From positions 53,846,112 to 53,910,111 of the forward strand of contig CM055871.1 of assembly GCA_029582165.1 (NCBI GenBank): a stretch of DNA of 64,000 nt. The letters are read 5' to 3'. Positions within the stretch are counted from its first letter, which is position 1. Every line of letters begins with the position of its first letter. The translations under genes and the position numbers were made by a program. Shown here piece after piece: positions 33,748 through 45,787 of the stretch. Under the pieces are notes generated by a model that ran no database searches, was not told the DNA's origin, and saw nothing but the letters and a program-made list of their open reading frames with translations. This stretch comes from Portulaca oleracea (Eukaryota; Streptophyta; Magnoliopsida; Caryophyllales; Portulacaceae).

Positions 33748-36526
33748 TCAGTTAGTCTTCTTGTTGGGCTCGAAGACGTACTTGATGAGGGACTCCTTGA
33801 TGGGCAAGAGCTCGGGGAACTCAGCCTTCAGCTTGGTGGTGTCGAGCTCATTGTTGCTCCGGGGGGCGATGATCACCTTCGCCTGCTCCTCAAGGGTGAA
33901 GTTCTTGTAGGTGAAGGCGGGGTCGATGTACTGCTTGTACATCTCGAGGATCTCGTTGTGGCTCACCACCCCCGGGTTCGTGAAGTTGTAGATCCCGGTC
34001 AGGTTACGCTTCGCCATCTCGATCGAGATCGGGAGGAGCTCGTCTAGGATAGTCATCGAGTTTGGGATGTTGACCACCTTCTCGTATCGGGTGATCTTTG
34101 TGATGAAGTTCCGGGGGTTGGACAGGTCGGAGGAGATTGGCATGCGGACGCGCAGTGTGCACACGTTCTCGTAGTTCTTGAGGAGCTCTTCTACCTATAA
34201 AAGAGCACATCGACGTGTTGGTACAGGTCATGCACGTTGGTAAATATTAGTGCCGGTAAAAGTTTGGGTCCGGGTCAAATACGGGTAAGTCAAATTCGTG
34301 TTGATGCTAAAATTCGGAAAAGAACTTGATGTCCGGATCCCTTTTCTTTTGGTCAGACCAGGTCCGACAATTCGAACGGATCCAAATATGGGTCAAAGGA
34401 CAAAAAAAAAAACATAAGTGTTGAGAATTCACCATCAAGCCGATGGGCGATAGCAACTTCCAGAGCATTGATTTTCATCCTACTGATAAGCCTAGACAGC
34501 TAATTGAAAGTGAGCTTGACTGTGACTAGGGCCTAAAATGTAAGTAGAAATTTCAGTTTAAATGAATTGATTTTCTTCCTACCATGGCTTTAAGTAGGAA
34601 ATTTGCTACTTATAGTTCTCATGTTTTCACGTGCTTTTCCTTGAAAGATCGACCCCCCAACTCCCCCCCCAAAAAAAAAGGCCGACCATGCTAACGGAGT
34701 ATTGGAGTCGGGTTTACATGGGATTACAAAGGGTCGATCTTTCAAGGAAAAGCACATGAAAACATCAGAAGAACTACAAGTAGCAAATTTCCTACTTAAG
34801 TCCGTCGTCAATACAAGGCAATAAAATCCTTAGGTACCTAATAAAGTCAGCATAGCATACTATACAAAAAAGGGCCAAATCTACAAAGCTGATGCAATTC
34901 CCATGTTAGCCTTGTGTGGGAAATAATGGCCCCACATTAAAACTTTTCCATGTATTAGGGAGAACCAAACATGCGAAAGTTTGTCAACTTAAGGGACGGT
35001 TCAACAAGGCAACAACAGATCTATGAAGTTTACCAAAGGATATGACATTAAAGACACTTCAGATTATAATTCAACACCCAAAAACTTGCTTAAAAATACC
35101 CGACTTCGAAATCCATATTGGTGTCCATATTAGAGTAACATAGTCTAACAGTAAAAGATCCCTTGAACTTCAGACTATTAGGCAACAGATTCATTCTTCC
35201 TACTACCTTACACTTACTACTTCTGTAATGTGTTTCAAGATCAACAAAATACTATTACTTAGGAACCGGCCATGTTCTTTTGCACTGTAAGCTACCCGCA
35301 ACTCAACTTTACACACTCGTGTCGAATTCTATCTTTTCTACCTGAATCTACCTAAACTTTCATACTTCCGAAAACAAAACTACCCGATCTTACTTTACCG
35401 GATGTCTACATCCCAACGAAAGAACAGATCCAACATCAATGATCCATGATCCCCACTACACAACCCCGCCATCTTCATTGTTTTTGTCTCTACCACCATT
35501 GTAGTATACGATCCCATCGAATTCAAATCAATGCATTTGAAAGCACCGACACTAGAACGTACCAATGAATCAATGATCCATGATCCATGATCCATGATCC
35601 ACCAACTGTACTATACAACACTCTTCAGCTTGATTGCTTTAGCATTTCGACTTTCAAGCATCAATCAAACAAGCAACAATTTCCTCATTATGTCCACAGC
35701 ATTTTAGCATCCAAAACAGGAACCCTTGCATTCTCATTGTTAAATCTACCTCCAAAATGAGCTACATTTCAAACCCACACAGAAAAACAAAATCAAAGCT
35801 AATAATACTACACATTAGACCATATTACAACATACAACATGTCCCCATGAATCAATCAATACCCACATTAGATCTCAAACACCCACACAAATCCCACATC
35901 TTCTTGATTGTTTCTTTCTTCCCTCCCAAATCAAATCGAACCAAAACTCCATAAAAAGCCTACCAATGCCACCCATTTCAATATCCAAAACAAAACCCAC
36001 TCCATCCCATCACACAATCACATAAACAATGCATGAAAAAACGATCAAAAAACACATCGAATCAGGGACTCACCATAGCCTTGGTCTTGGAGTAAAACGA
36101 CCCAACAAAATTGGGTGTATCCTCCTCCTTGAACCCAATCCCAGACCCTTCGGGATGATTCGCATCGTACTCAAAAATACACCCGGTGGCGTAATTGACG
36201 ACGATGATCCCCTTCTCCCGGCAGACATCGGCTAGGGTTAGGGTTCCGGCGACATTGGTCCGGATGGTTTCGACCTTGTGAGACTCGCACCAGTCGACGT
36301 TGGGGCGGCCGGTGACTCCGGCGGCGTTGAAGACGTGGGTGGGGTTGACGGCGGCGATGTCGGCCTCGAGGGAGGAGCGGTTCTCAAGGCGGCCGGAGCC
36401 GTACTGGTAGGGGATGTTCTGGGCGTCGCAGAGCTTGCCGAGGAGGCCGCCGATCCACCCTGTGCGGCCGTAGATCAGGAACTTCACGGCGGAGGTCGCG
36501 GCGGCGCCGTTGCCTTCGAACCCCAT
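33748..36526 (-). CDS. UER1: UDP-4-keto-6-deoxyglucose 3,5-epimerase/4-reductase
   Basis: Bifunctional NRS/ER enzyme that converts UDP-4-keto-6-deoxy-D-glucose to UDP-L-rhamnose with NAD(P)H, feeding pectin and flavonoid rhamnosylation in the cytosol. Two exons (36526-36074, 34194-33748) give 299 residues; Arabidopsis NRS/ER is about 301. It is a short-chain dehydrogenase fold: GRTGWIGG (20-27) binds the nucleotide, and Tyr145/Lys149 (YSKTK) are the catalytic pair. VTGRPNVDWCESHK and NYATGCIFEY are family hallmarks, and the C-terminal half carries IYNFTNPGVVSHNE. The splice donor is GTGAGT after KTKAM, the acceptor TTTATAG before VEELLKNY. The 1.9-kb intron contains a striking foldback (34588-34801). 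The 5' leader is GA/CT-rich. Complete and likely active. Confidence 0.96.
34588..34801. repeat. Near-perfect foldback in UER1 intron
   Basis: Arms of about 66-68 bp (34588-34653 and 34731-34801) are inverted copies at roughly 93% identity: AAATTTGCTACTTATAGTTC vs its complement with ACTTGTAGTTC, plus GCTTTTCCTTGAAAGATCGA in both. They enclose about 77 bp. No target duplication is clear. Confidence 0.85.
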
Positions 36527-38510
36527 TGACGGTGGTTGGGTGGAGAGAGAGAGAGAGAAAGTTGGAAATGGAGGATGGAGAGAGTGAGACGGAAATGGAG
36601 GATGGAGATTCGAAGGCGATGAAGAAGGGTGATGGATTGAAGGGGAGTATTTGTAATTGTAAGAGAGAGGAGAGAGAGAGAGGGGTTTGCCCATGTGGAG
36701 AGGGGATATGGTGGGAGAGTGTCCACCGTGTGATGGATCTGTTTGTCCACTTGGCATGCGAACGGAGCGAAAATCCGAGTCTAGGTAAATTCTAGCGGTT
36801 GAATGCGGTCGATGATGAAGTTCATACGAGAATTTCATGTCAAGATCTGGTTTTTATTTGGGGTCATTTTAGGTAAATTCTAGCGGTTGAATTCAGATGA
36901 GATTAATTTTGGGTCAAAATCGGGCTCGACCGAGCATTTGATCAATATTGAAATTTGTACCAAAAATCTATGTCTCGATTGGTTTTTCTCAGATCGAATA
37001 ATTCATATTCTTTAAGTCGGACAAACTTTTTCTAGCTCTAGACTGAGCAGACAGATAGATCTGACAAAATTGGGCTGATCCAAGTGACTTGCCTAAACCC
37101 GACGGACCTTATTGAACTAGATTGACCCAACCCAAATGGCACAATGATCAAGTCTACTACACAGAGTCTCGGGTCTTATTTGCCGAAATTAAAATTTTAG
37201 ATAGTGGACGACGGACTAATAGGTGGATAGTGGTGTAAGTAGCGGATGACAGTTCTACCTTAATGATTATCGAATGGTTGTTTTAGACGAGTGTTTGAAG
37301 AAAATGTATTCAATAAGTCAGAGTATCCTCGTATGCGTTTGCTCCAACTAATAATATGATATGATATTATCATCGAGATATTCTCCACGGAATGAGTTTG
37401 AAGAGTCCGTTGAGGTGGTTGAAGCCTTGGGAACTCTCTTCATAACCCACTTGTGAATTGTGTGATTCCCTATGCTATTCCCCTTAGTGGTGGCTCTATT
37501 AATTCTGTGGATTCTGATTGAACTGTCTGACATCTTATCAATGTTGATATAAGTCATCTTAGAGTTGTAATAACGTCCATGCTTCTTATGATATTAGTAC
37601 TTCCCTCTAGGATTGCATTGGGAGTTGCATTCAAATGTTCAAATGTTGATCATGAAGATAGTTTCGACACTCTCTTTAACAATTCATTCTGAATTTAGTA
37701 TTTCTATTGGCTTCAAGGATTCGATTTTGAAGGGTTTTGCGGCTCATATTAGAAGAAAGAGGATGAAGAAAGCTTTTTTTTTTTTTTAATGGAAGCAACT
37801 CGAAAACCTAAGTCAATCATGAATGAAATTCCTAATAAACTCAAGGAAATCAAGGATATCGATGCAGAAATACACGCATGGTTGTAAAACTCAACAATGT
37901 TTATGTTATGTAGATTACACGTGACCAAAATGCAAATGTGTAGCATTTCAAGAGGAATGAGAGTAGATTCAAATTTTATGTGCCTTATTTGTTCCACCTT
38001 AAGATGTTATGTGTCTTATTTGTTCTATTATCTTTTTTTCTATGTTATTTTTATAAAGTTTTGCAATGTCTGTGATTGATCTATTAACCTTTAAGACATT
38101 TAATAATTGAAAAAAGTTTAACAATGTGTACACATATTATGTTTTATGATCTTTCAAATTATTAGAAATATTAATTCCAAATTATGAGAAAATTAATACC
38201 ATTCGAAAGTAACATAAATGTCTTTATTTCCTGTTGGTTTCATCCACAAATTTAGGATACCAAGATCTAATTGCGAAATAAATATTGTTATCAAGATGCC
38301 ATAATCCACAATAGCTGGTTGTGTCGGTGATTGTCACAGTATGTGAATAATCTGACACCTTACACCTTTTATTTATTTCTTTATTTATAGAATGAATTTT
38401 AGTTTATTTGTCCCAATAGAAATTAATCTTCAAGTCACTGTCCCATGTCCCTACAACATGCAAGCATAATTTGTCCTAAACAACTAAAATTATCTTCCAA
38501 ATTAATATAC
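36527..38510. other. Intergenic, UER1 upstream region
   Basis: 36527-36720 is the GA/CT-rich leader and proximal promoter of UER1. 36830-37140 is degenerate dispersed repeat. 37150-38510 shows no supported gene; the open frames are short and without homology. Confidence 0.5.
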
Positions 38511-38761
38511 TCCCCGTTCTTTACCACATCACAACTTTCCATATTCAACCACAACCTACTACAATTCACCACAAACCACCACAATCTATTTTTTCAATTT
38601 TAATTTATAATTTTTCTCAAAGGTTTAATTTTTCTCAATCCACCACAATTTTTCCAACCCACCACAATCTACCACAACTTTTCCCTACCCACCATAATCC
38701 ACCTTATTTCTTCCCCACCGCACCACAACCAACTGCAATCAGCAGTATAAAAGAACGGGCC
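38511..38761. mobile_element. Tourist-like MITE, decayed left end
   Basis: Body of CCACAACC/ACCACAATC units, right end CAGTATAAAAGAACGGGC followed by TTA. The left end CCCCGTTCTTTACCAC is partly lost. Confidence 0.65.
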
Positions 38762-39481
38762 TTATTGTAAAATTCAGTTCATATTCTTTTGCATTCTAAA
38801 TTAATTAGAACTGAAAAGTCGGAAAAATAAAATGACATTAATTTGTGTGTTTTTTATAAATTCAAGGAGGTAAGGTAAAATAAGAAAAAAAAAATAAATC
38901 TAACTTATCATTCTAAAAAACATAACCTAATAAGCCTATCATTAGATTTTATTATAACTTATCCTTTTACGTATTCTGTAATAAAACATGGCCACAATTG
39001 ATAAGATTATTGATTAATAAGCTTATTCATAAACTTTATTATAACTTATCTATAAGATTTATTAATTTATATTAAATATATAGATAAACGCTAATACATT
39101 TATGAAAAAGAACTTTATAAAATTCTTTGTACTATGAGGAAAGTTTAACAAAAAAGATGAATAAAAAATAAAAAATAAAATAAAAATGTAGAGATTTGAT
39201 CTGAAACTTCCGTCGGTCTACCTCACGACCAAAAATCTCATGTCGTGACAAACTGACAAGCACGTGGGAACCGGATCCCGTAGTCTACTACCATCTCCAT
39301 TTTCTTAATTTATTAATTTGTTTATCCTTTTCATAATAATAATAAATAATAATATAATAATAATAATAGACTACAGTAAATTATAATTTAGATTATTTGC
39401 AAATATACATAATAGTGTAATATGTAATTTGTCGCTTTGCATTTTCTATATAACTTTTATCAAATATATTTATATTCTCCG

Positions 39482-39880
39482 GCTCTGTTATTTGGATTGA
39501 TAACTCTTTCTAATCAAATCAAATCCAACCAATCCAAACCTTACACAATTTCCCAAAAAACACACTCTCTAAAAAACAAAATTCCCCAAAAAAGTATCCA
39601 ATTTATCCAATCCAATTCAATTCAATCCAATCCATCCAAAGAACAGGAATGGATAAGGAAAAAAATAAAATTGAATAAAAAAAATAAAGTTACATTACAT
39701 TCTGTTGTTCTTTGGATTGGTAACTCTTTCCAATCTAATCAAATCCAATCCAATCTAATCAAATCCAATCCAAACCTTACAGAATTCTCAAACACTTTTT
39801 CTTTCTAAAAACACAATTCTCCAAAAAAAATATTCAATCTAATCCATTCAAACTTCATTTTATCCAATCCAAAGAACAGG
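39482..39880. mobile_element. Two adjacent TCTTTGGATTGG-family MITEs
   Basis: 39482-39650 and 39705-39880 each start with CTGTT(G)TTTGGATTGRTAACTC-type termini and end CCAATCCAAAGAACAG-type, inverted repeats around AATCAAATCCAAYCC runs. A third member is nested at 47451-47636. Insertions appear side by side. Confidence 0.65.
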
Positions 39881-40121
39881 GTTTTATACGGTTGGTGTGG
39901 TGCGGTGTAATTTTAAAAAGTGTTGTGAAGTATGGTATAAATTATAGTAAGTAGAGTGAGGAAAGAACATGTGAAAATTAATAGAGAAAAGTGAAGAGAA
40001 AGAAAAGTAAGGTAATATATTGATAATAATTGTGGTATGGTATGGTGAAATGTGGTATAAGTTAAAGAATGCAATGCGATATAATACCGCACCGCAACGT
40101 ACCGCATAAAATAACGGAACC
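39881..40121. mobile_element. Tourist-like MITE abutting previous element
   Basis: Starts about TTTTATACGGTTGG directly after CAAAGAACAGG and ends CCGCATAAAATAACGGAAC followed by TTA. Interior TGATAATAATTGTGGTATGG is shared with 47341-47420 and 31905-31930. Confidence 0.65.
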
Positions 40122-40472
40122 TTAATCCTATCACTCTAAAAAATGGCCAAAGTCTAATAAATTTTGCCAATATACATTGAAAACCAGAAAGAGTCAAAAG
40201 TGACAAACTACAAATACAATAAAGTGGTACAAAACATCATATTTTAGATCAAACATGTTCATAATACATGGATCACTTTATTTCTGATCCTCCATTTTGT
40301 CCTAGGATGCAAAATACATTATACATACATAGAAGATCATTTGGCACAAAAACTAAACTATACACATGCATCAACAGTTTTTTAAACCTGTTTTTTAAAG
40401 GGTCATTAGCATGGAAGATTACTACAAACCCTTGTTTTTTGTTTTTTTTCTTCTTAGGGTGTGTTTGGATGA

Positions 40473-43400
40473 TCATCGCTTGCGTTTAGACTTGAGGGAA
40501 GTCGAGTTTTGAGAGTTGGAATGCCAGTTTCTCTTCCTCTGGTTGATGAACCAGTTGTTGATCTGCTTCAGCTGCAATCCTGTCTCCTCCACTAGTTTCG
40601 CCTTATCGTCTTCCTGTCATCATATTATGTCACATATCAACTCATTTTCCCGCAATCTTAAGAATGTCATCATATTATGTCACATATCAACTCATTTTGC
40701 CGCAATCTTAAGAATACTTGTCGTCTCAGTGCATGCTCCATTCTGTCGATGGATATGTGGAAGATTTTTGCTGGTTCGGTTTCAGTACGTTTGAGTGGAA
40801 GTGATGAGTTTTGTTTTTAAAGTAGGAAAGTCTACGTAGGTTTAGTTAGAAAAAGTAAAATCGAATGTGCTATCACATTATGACGTATCAACTCATTTGC
40901 CCTCGATCTTAAGAATACATGTCATCTCAATGTATACTCTGTTCTTTCGATGGATATGTAGAAGGTTTTAACTGGTTCAATTTGAGTAGCTTTCGGTAGA
41001 AGGAATGAGATTTTTTAGAAGCAGGAGAGTATGCCTAGGTAGGTTTAGTTGGAAAAAATAAAATCGGATGTGCTATCAAATTACGACATGTCAACTCATT
41101 CCCCCTAAATCCACACTTTTCAAATTTCCACCACACCGTAAAAAAAGAACAAAGCCTTAGTTGTACTAAGATTGACTAGTTATTCCTTTTCACAAGACAA
41201 ACTTAGTTGAACAAAGCCTTAGGCACCGTTCTTTTATGCGTTGTGTTGCGGTTAGTTGCGGTAGATTACGGTAAGTTGCGATGAAAATAGTAAAAAGGTA
41301 ATGGTAATTTGCGGTAAGTTGCGGTTAGTTGCATTAACGTACAAAAGAACGGTACCTAAAAATAAAACGACCCGAGATCAACTCAACCTGAATGGTGAAT
41401 GGTTTGATTGATGTGTATAAGTGGGACCAACTCTTGAAGCTTAGTATCTCTCCATATCTTGGATAAGCAAGAGCCACACCGAGAGTTGTTTTTGGTAAAG
41501 TGGCAAAAAGCTAATAATCCGACATGATTACCGACTTAAAACCGCTATGATATGGTTTTGGGTATGGATCTTCAACCCGTTAGGTTACAATGGGTTAGCA
41601 TGGCACTTGAGCAGTTTGACCTGAACCTAACCAGTTCGACCCATTAGCTAAACGGGTTAGGTTTATACCTGTCAATTCGGGCAGAGTGGGTTCAGTATGC
41701 CCCATATTTCAGGTTTGTTAAATTTCAGGTTTGAAAACCAGTCGGTTTCTGGTCGGGTCAGCTTTTGCCAGTTCAAATCAAGACATTCAACTCGCTTACT
41801 AAACAGGCAGGTTTCGGGTATAGCACTCTTCGACTCGTTTAAGCCCGACACAAACTCGAACCCAACCCGACCCTCACCTACTATTAACCAACTCTATTTT
41901 TGTGTGTGCACAGAAATACAACAGAAGAAAATGCAGGATTTATGATGCGTAGGTAGGGCCCAAGGTTATTAGAATCGAGATCCTAACTCGGATCCATGGG
42001 GTAGTTAGGATTGGAATTAACCCACATAGGATCATGGATTATAATGTAGATAGTAAAATCGCATCGAGAATTTTGGATCATAAAATCGTAGAATTGTAGA
42101 TCAGGATCGAAATTTTAATAACTATGGGTAGGGGTGAGTTGGTCTTACAGTAGGATAAGGCCACTTAGAATGTTGTTGCCACCAAGCCTTGAGAACTGAA
42201 GTTGTGTCTCCTGGCAACTTCCCAGCTCTTCTTTTCCTCAGGATTTCCTCCCTCACATCTTCTATTCTTGACTTAAATCCCTGCATATATAAACATTGCA
42301 TTTAATAACATAGTTTTCTCATCATATTATTATCATCTTCTTTTAGATCAATACCAAATTACCAATCAATGTGTGTGTGTTAGTAGTTTGATTTTTGACT
42401 GTGACGAAAAAAGGATTACCTGCTTGAACTCGAGCTTCAGTTCACGGCGAACTCGGTCCATTAGAGACCTCTCGAACTCGGTCGGAATCGACGGGCCGAA
42501 ACCCATCATGTCATTTGGGTCTCCCTCGGTTTGATCGGGCGGATAGTCCAATGTCATGTCGTCCTCGTCTTCTGACATTGTCGCTCCCGATCCTTCTCCG
42601 ATTGTTGCTCCTGAGATCGGATTCACCGGAAAAAGTTATTACCATTGTGGGTTGGGAACCTGCCAAAACTAACCCGACCTGAAAAAATCCAAGACTAGCA
42701 AACCCAAAATGGACCTGAACACGAAGTGACCCAACCCGACCCGTGTTTACTTTTCATCAAAGATGTTCCTTTTTCTTAAAGATAACCTTATTTGGCAAAA
42801 AAATAAAACCACCTCAAAACAACCCATGGCGAAAATGGCCAAACCCAGACTCGACTCAACCCAAACCTTGTCGGCTCGAACTGACCCGACCCGACTCCCA
42901 CTTGAATAACCCAGTTGCCAGGTCTTTGTGCAGAGATCCCGATATAGACAGTCTAACATTACAGCATCGTAAGAGAGACCGAAAAGCTCCAAAATCACAT
43001 CCATGTACTCTTTTGATGGTATTTATGTAATCAGGATATTTATTTCTTTTTCCCATCAACGGGTAGTACAAATTCCCATGAACGCATCACAACTCCCAAT
43101 GCGAGCCCCGCTTACACGGGATCTAAAGTGATTCCAAAATACCCACTAAAATAAATTTGAGAAAATATTTAAAAGTGAAACCCAATAAATATCCAATAAT
43201 TTTAATTTTTTTAACGAAACCTTACAATAGGGGTATCAAGCTCAAAGACTTCATTCTAGATTGAAATATCATCATGAATCTAGATCATATATCATGATCA
43301 AACATCCCTAATGACAACAACTAACATATTAATCAACACCACCCATCATCAATCAATCAATCATCATGATCATATCCTTATCTTAGAGTATAATAATCAT

Positions 43401-45787
43401 CATATCATCATCATCAACAACAATCACAAAGATCAATCAAATAAGTTAGATTGGTGCACATCAACTAACACCCTAGTTTTGTTTTCTTTTGCTCCTTCCA
43501 ACTAACAATCCCCTCCTAACCAAAAATTAAATATCTTTTTCAATGGGACCAACTACACCCACCTTAATATGCTCAACCAAATGCAAAGAAACCCTTCATC
43601 CAAATTTGACCATATAATATTTTCTCAAATCATTTTTTTCCCACCAAACTCATGAATCACAAGAACCCAAATGAGTGGAGAAGTTCATCAACCCCAAACA
43701 CGAATATATCATTAAAAAATACATGGCATGCTTTGAACAAGGGATACAAATACAATATTATATACTCCCTACATTCCATATTAATTGTCATAATTTTGAC
43801 TTTTACAGTTTTCGATATCACTTTTTAATTGATAATTTCTTAGGTAAGTAATATATTATTAACAATTGCAATATTATATTTTTATGATAGTATTTTTTTG
43901 TTACAAATCTAATAGTGGTAATTTTATGTAGCAACTCATTGTATATGTTGAAATTTATGTTCAAATCTATCAAAATTTGACTCCACGATTTTTAAGGGCG
44001 ACAATTAAAATGGAACGGAGGGAGGCGAGAGGCGGGAATTAATATGGAACGGAGGGAGTAATATATATATGTGTTCCTCACATTTATGTAATCAGGATAT
44101 TTATTTCTTTTTCCCCACTTTTCAAACCCTTTTTTTTTTGGGGGGGGGAACATTTTTATGTAATTTTTTGAAGTGAATTCAACAAAACAAATTATACAAT
44201 ATATTTATTTAGCATGAATCACATACAAATTAACAATTTCTGCAAATTCTTTAAGTGAATTCAGACAGAAAAAATTTAGAAAAATTTAGCATGATTATAT
44301 GACAATTATTTTTTAAAAAATAGAAAAAGAAGGCATACCAGTAAGATTTTGCAAATCTTGTTCAATATCCCGACAAGCTATGACAGCTTCAACAGCATGA
44401 ACCCTAAGATGTTGCTGAAGCTGCTCTTTGAATGTATCCAACACTGACAAATACTGTGCCTGAAAAATAAAATTACACACAATTTCAAAATCGAAAACCC
44501 CAAAATTCTCATCACTAGCTCATACAACTACTTTTTTTTTTCTCCATTTTTTAAAAAATATGGCCTTTTCCCCCCTTATTTTGTGCCTGAAAATCAATCA
44601 CCCCAAAAAATAAAACTCAAACTTTAAAAAAAAATCACACAAATTAAAAATTAAACACCCAAAATTCTCATCATTCATACATATTCCATCAATTTTCTCC
44701 TTTTTTTTTAAAAAAAAAAAGATGGGTTTCTCTCTCTTTTTTTTTTTTTTGCCCATTTTGCGCCTGAAAATCAATCACCCCAGAAAAGAAAATACGAATT
44801 CTTAAAAATAAAATCACACAAATTCAAAATTAAACAACCCAAAATTCTCATCAACCATACAACAACTTCATCAAATTTTCCTCCTTTTTTAAAAAATAAA
44901 AACAAAAAAACAAGGATGGCTTTCTTTTTCCTTTTCTTTTGTTCATTTTTGCCTGATCAATCAAGAAATAAAACTCAAATTTAACACAAATCCAAAATTT
45001 AACACCCCAAAATTCTCATCACTCATACAACAACTACATCATTTTTTCTCCATTTTTTTAAAAAATATGGCCTTTTTCCCCCCTTATTTTGTGACTGAAA
45101 ATAAATCACTCCAAAAAATAAAACTCAAATTTAAAAAAATATCACACAAATTAAAAATTAAACACCCAAAATTCTTAGTAATACAACTTCATCAAATTTT
45201 CTCCTTTTTTTAAAAAAAAATAGATGGGTATTTTTTTCCTTTTTTTTTTGCCCATTTTGAGCCTGAAAACCAATCACCCCACAAAATAATACTCAATTTT
45301 TCAAAAATAAAATCACACAAATTCATAGTTAAAGTGTTAAACACCCCAAAATTCTCATCAATCATACAACAACTTCATCAATTTTTCTCCTTTTCTCTAA
45401 CAAAAAAAAAGGGTTTTTTTCTATCAAAAACAGGGTTTTTTTCCCTTCTTTTTTGCCCTTCTTTTTTGCCTAAATTTGAGGAGGGAAAATAAGGTATAGT
45501 ACCAAGAAGTTGTCAAGTTCCTGCCTTTGATGAGGAGAAGGAGTGTGTGTTTGATGTGCAGCATATGAAGTGAGAATATTATGACACTGCGAAAGCTGTG
45601 AATCAATGAGATGAAGCTGATCAATCGGAGTTGCAACCCTCAAACACCCAACATGCGCCGCTACTAGCTGCTCACACAGCGGATGCCCCACTATCTCCGC
45701 CTTCTCCTGCCGGAACTCGCCGGAAAACACCCCTTCTCCGCCCATCAAACCACCACTGTCGACGCCGCCTAGCACCTGATCCTCCAT
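40473..45787 (-). CDS. KNAT7: Class II KNOX homeodomain protein, KNAT7
   Basis: TALE homeodomain regulator of secondary-wall formation (KNAT7/IRX11 in Arabidopsis). Exons: 45787-45503, 44459-44339, 42610-42420, 42280-42149, 40613-40473. Frame is kept throughout; 289 residues (Arabidopsis KNAT7 is about 291). KNOX1 spans about 30-75 ([20 protein letters not shown]), KNOX2 about 92-136 ([20 protein letters not shown]). [19 protein letters not shown] matches KNAT7 rather than KNAT3-5. ELK is about 188-209, the TALE homeodomain about 210-272 with PYP (WPYPTEDD) and recognition helix [10 protein letters not shown]. The tail [11 protein letters not shown] also matches KNAT7. Both the first and last introns carry tandem repeats at the acceptor, and a minisatellite lies directly 5' of the ATG. 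Confidence 0.95.
40616..41107. repeat. Tandem repeats at KNAT7 last-intron acceptor
   Basis: A 50-bp unit is duplicated (40616-40665 and 40666-40715, one difference, starting two bases into the intron). A longer, more diverged unit of about 195 bp repeats over 40676-41107 (TATCAACTCATTTG, ATCTTAAGAATAC, TCGATGGATATGT, GTAGGTTTAGTT). Confidence 0.85.
41222..41356. mobile_element. Short Tourist-like MITE in KNAT7 intron
   Basis: Ends GGCACCGTTCTTTTATGCG and CGTACAAAAGAACGGTACC; flanks TTA/TAA. The interior repeats GCGGTAAGTTGCGG. Close relative of the 62-bp element at 31630. Confidence 0.7.
41963..42127. mobile_element. MITE, TTATTAAAATC family, inverted copy
   Basis: Starts GGTTATTAGAATCGAGATCC and ends GATCGAAATTTTAATAACTA; reverse complement of the 7746 family. 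Its right end lies just 22 bp from the KNAT7 exon 4 donor (42148). Confidence 0.7.
42611..44338. other. KNAT7 intron 2 (1.7 kb)
   Basis: Spliced AG at 42611-42612 and GT at 44337-44338 (minus strand). 42640-42900 holds degenerate GACCCGAC repeat. 43765-44058 is a Stowaway-like MITE with CTCCCT/GGAGGGAG ends beside TA, whose right terminus is duplicated (GGAACGGAGGGAG at 44010 and 44046). No other gene. Confidence 0.7.
44460..45502. repeat. Tandem array with decoy acceptors, KNAT7 intron 1
   Basis: The intron is almost wholly built of about six diverged units (starts near 44457, 44583, 44760, 44949, 45091, 45259, with a last partial at 45467; 126-208 bp each). Each contains CAAAATTCTCATCA and TCAATCACCCC-type blocks, and on the gene strand an acceptor-like TTTTCAGGCAC. 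The first unit includes the true exon 2 acceptor (TTTTTCAG before GCACAG). Confidence 0.85.

Noticed and set aside
43311..43505. His/Asn-rich 64-residue frame
   Set aside because: Derived from an ATC/ATCA microsatellite-like stretch in a KNAT7 intron.
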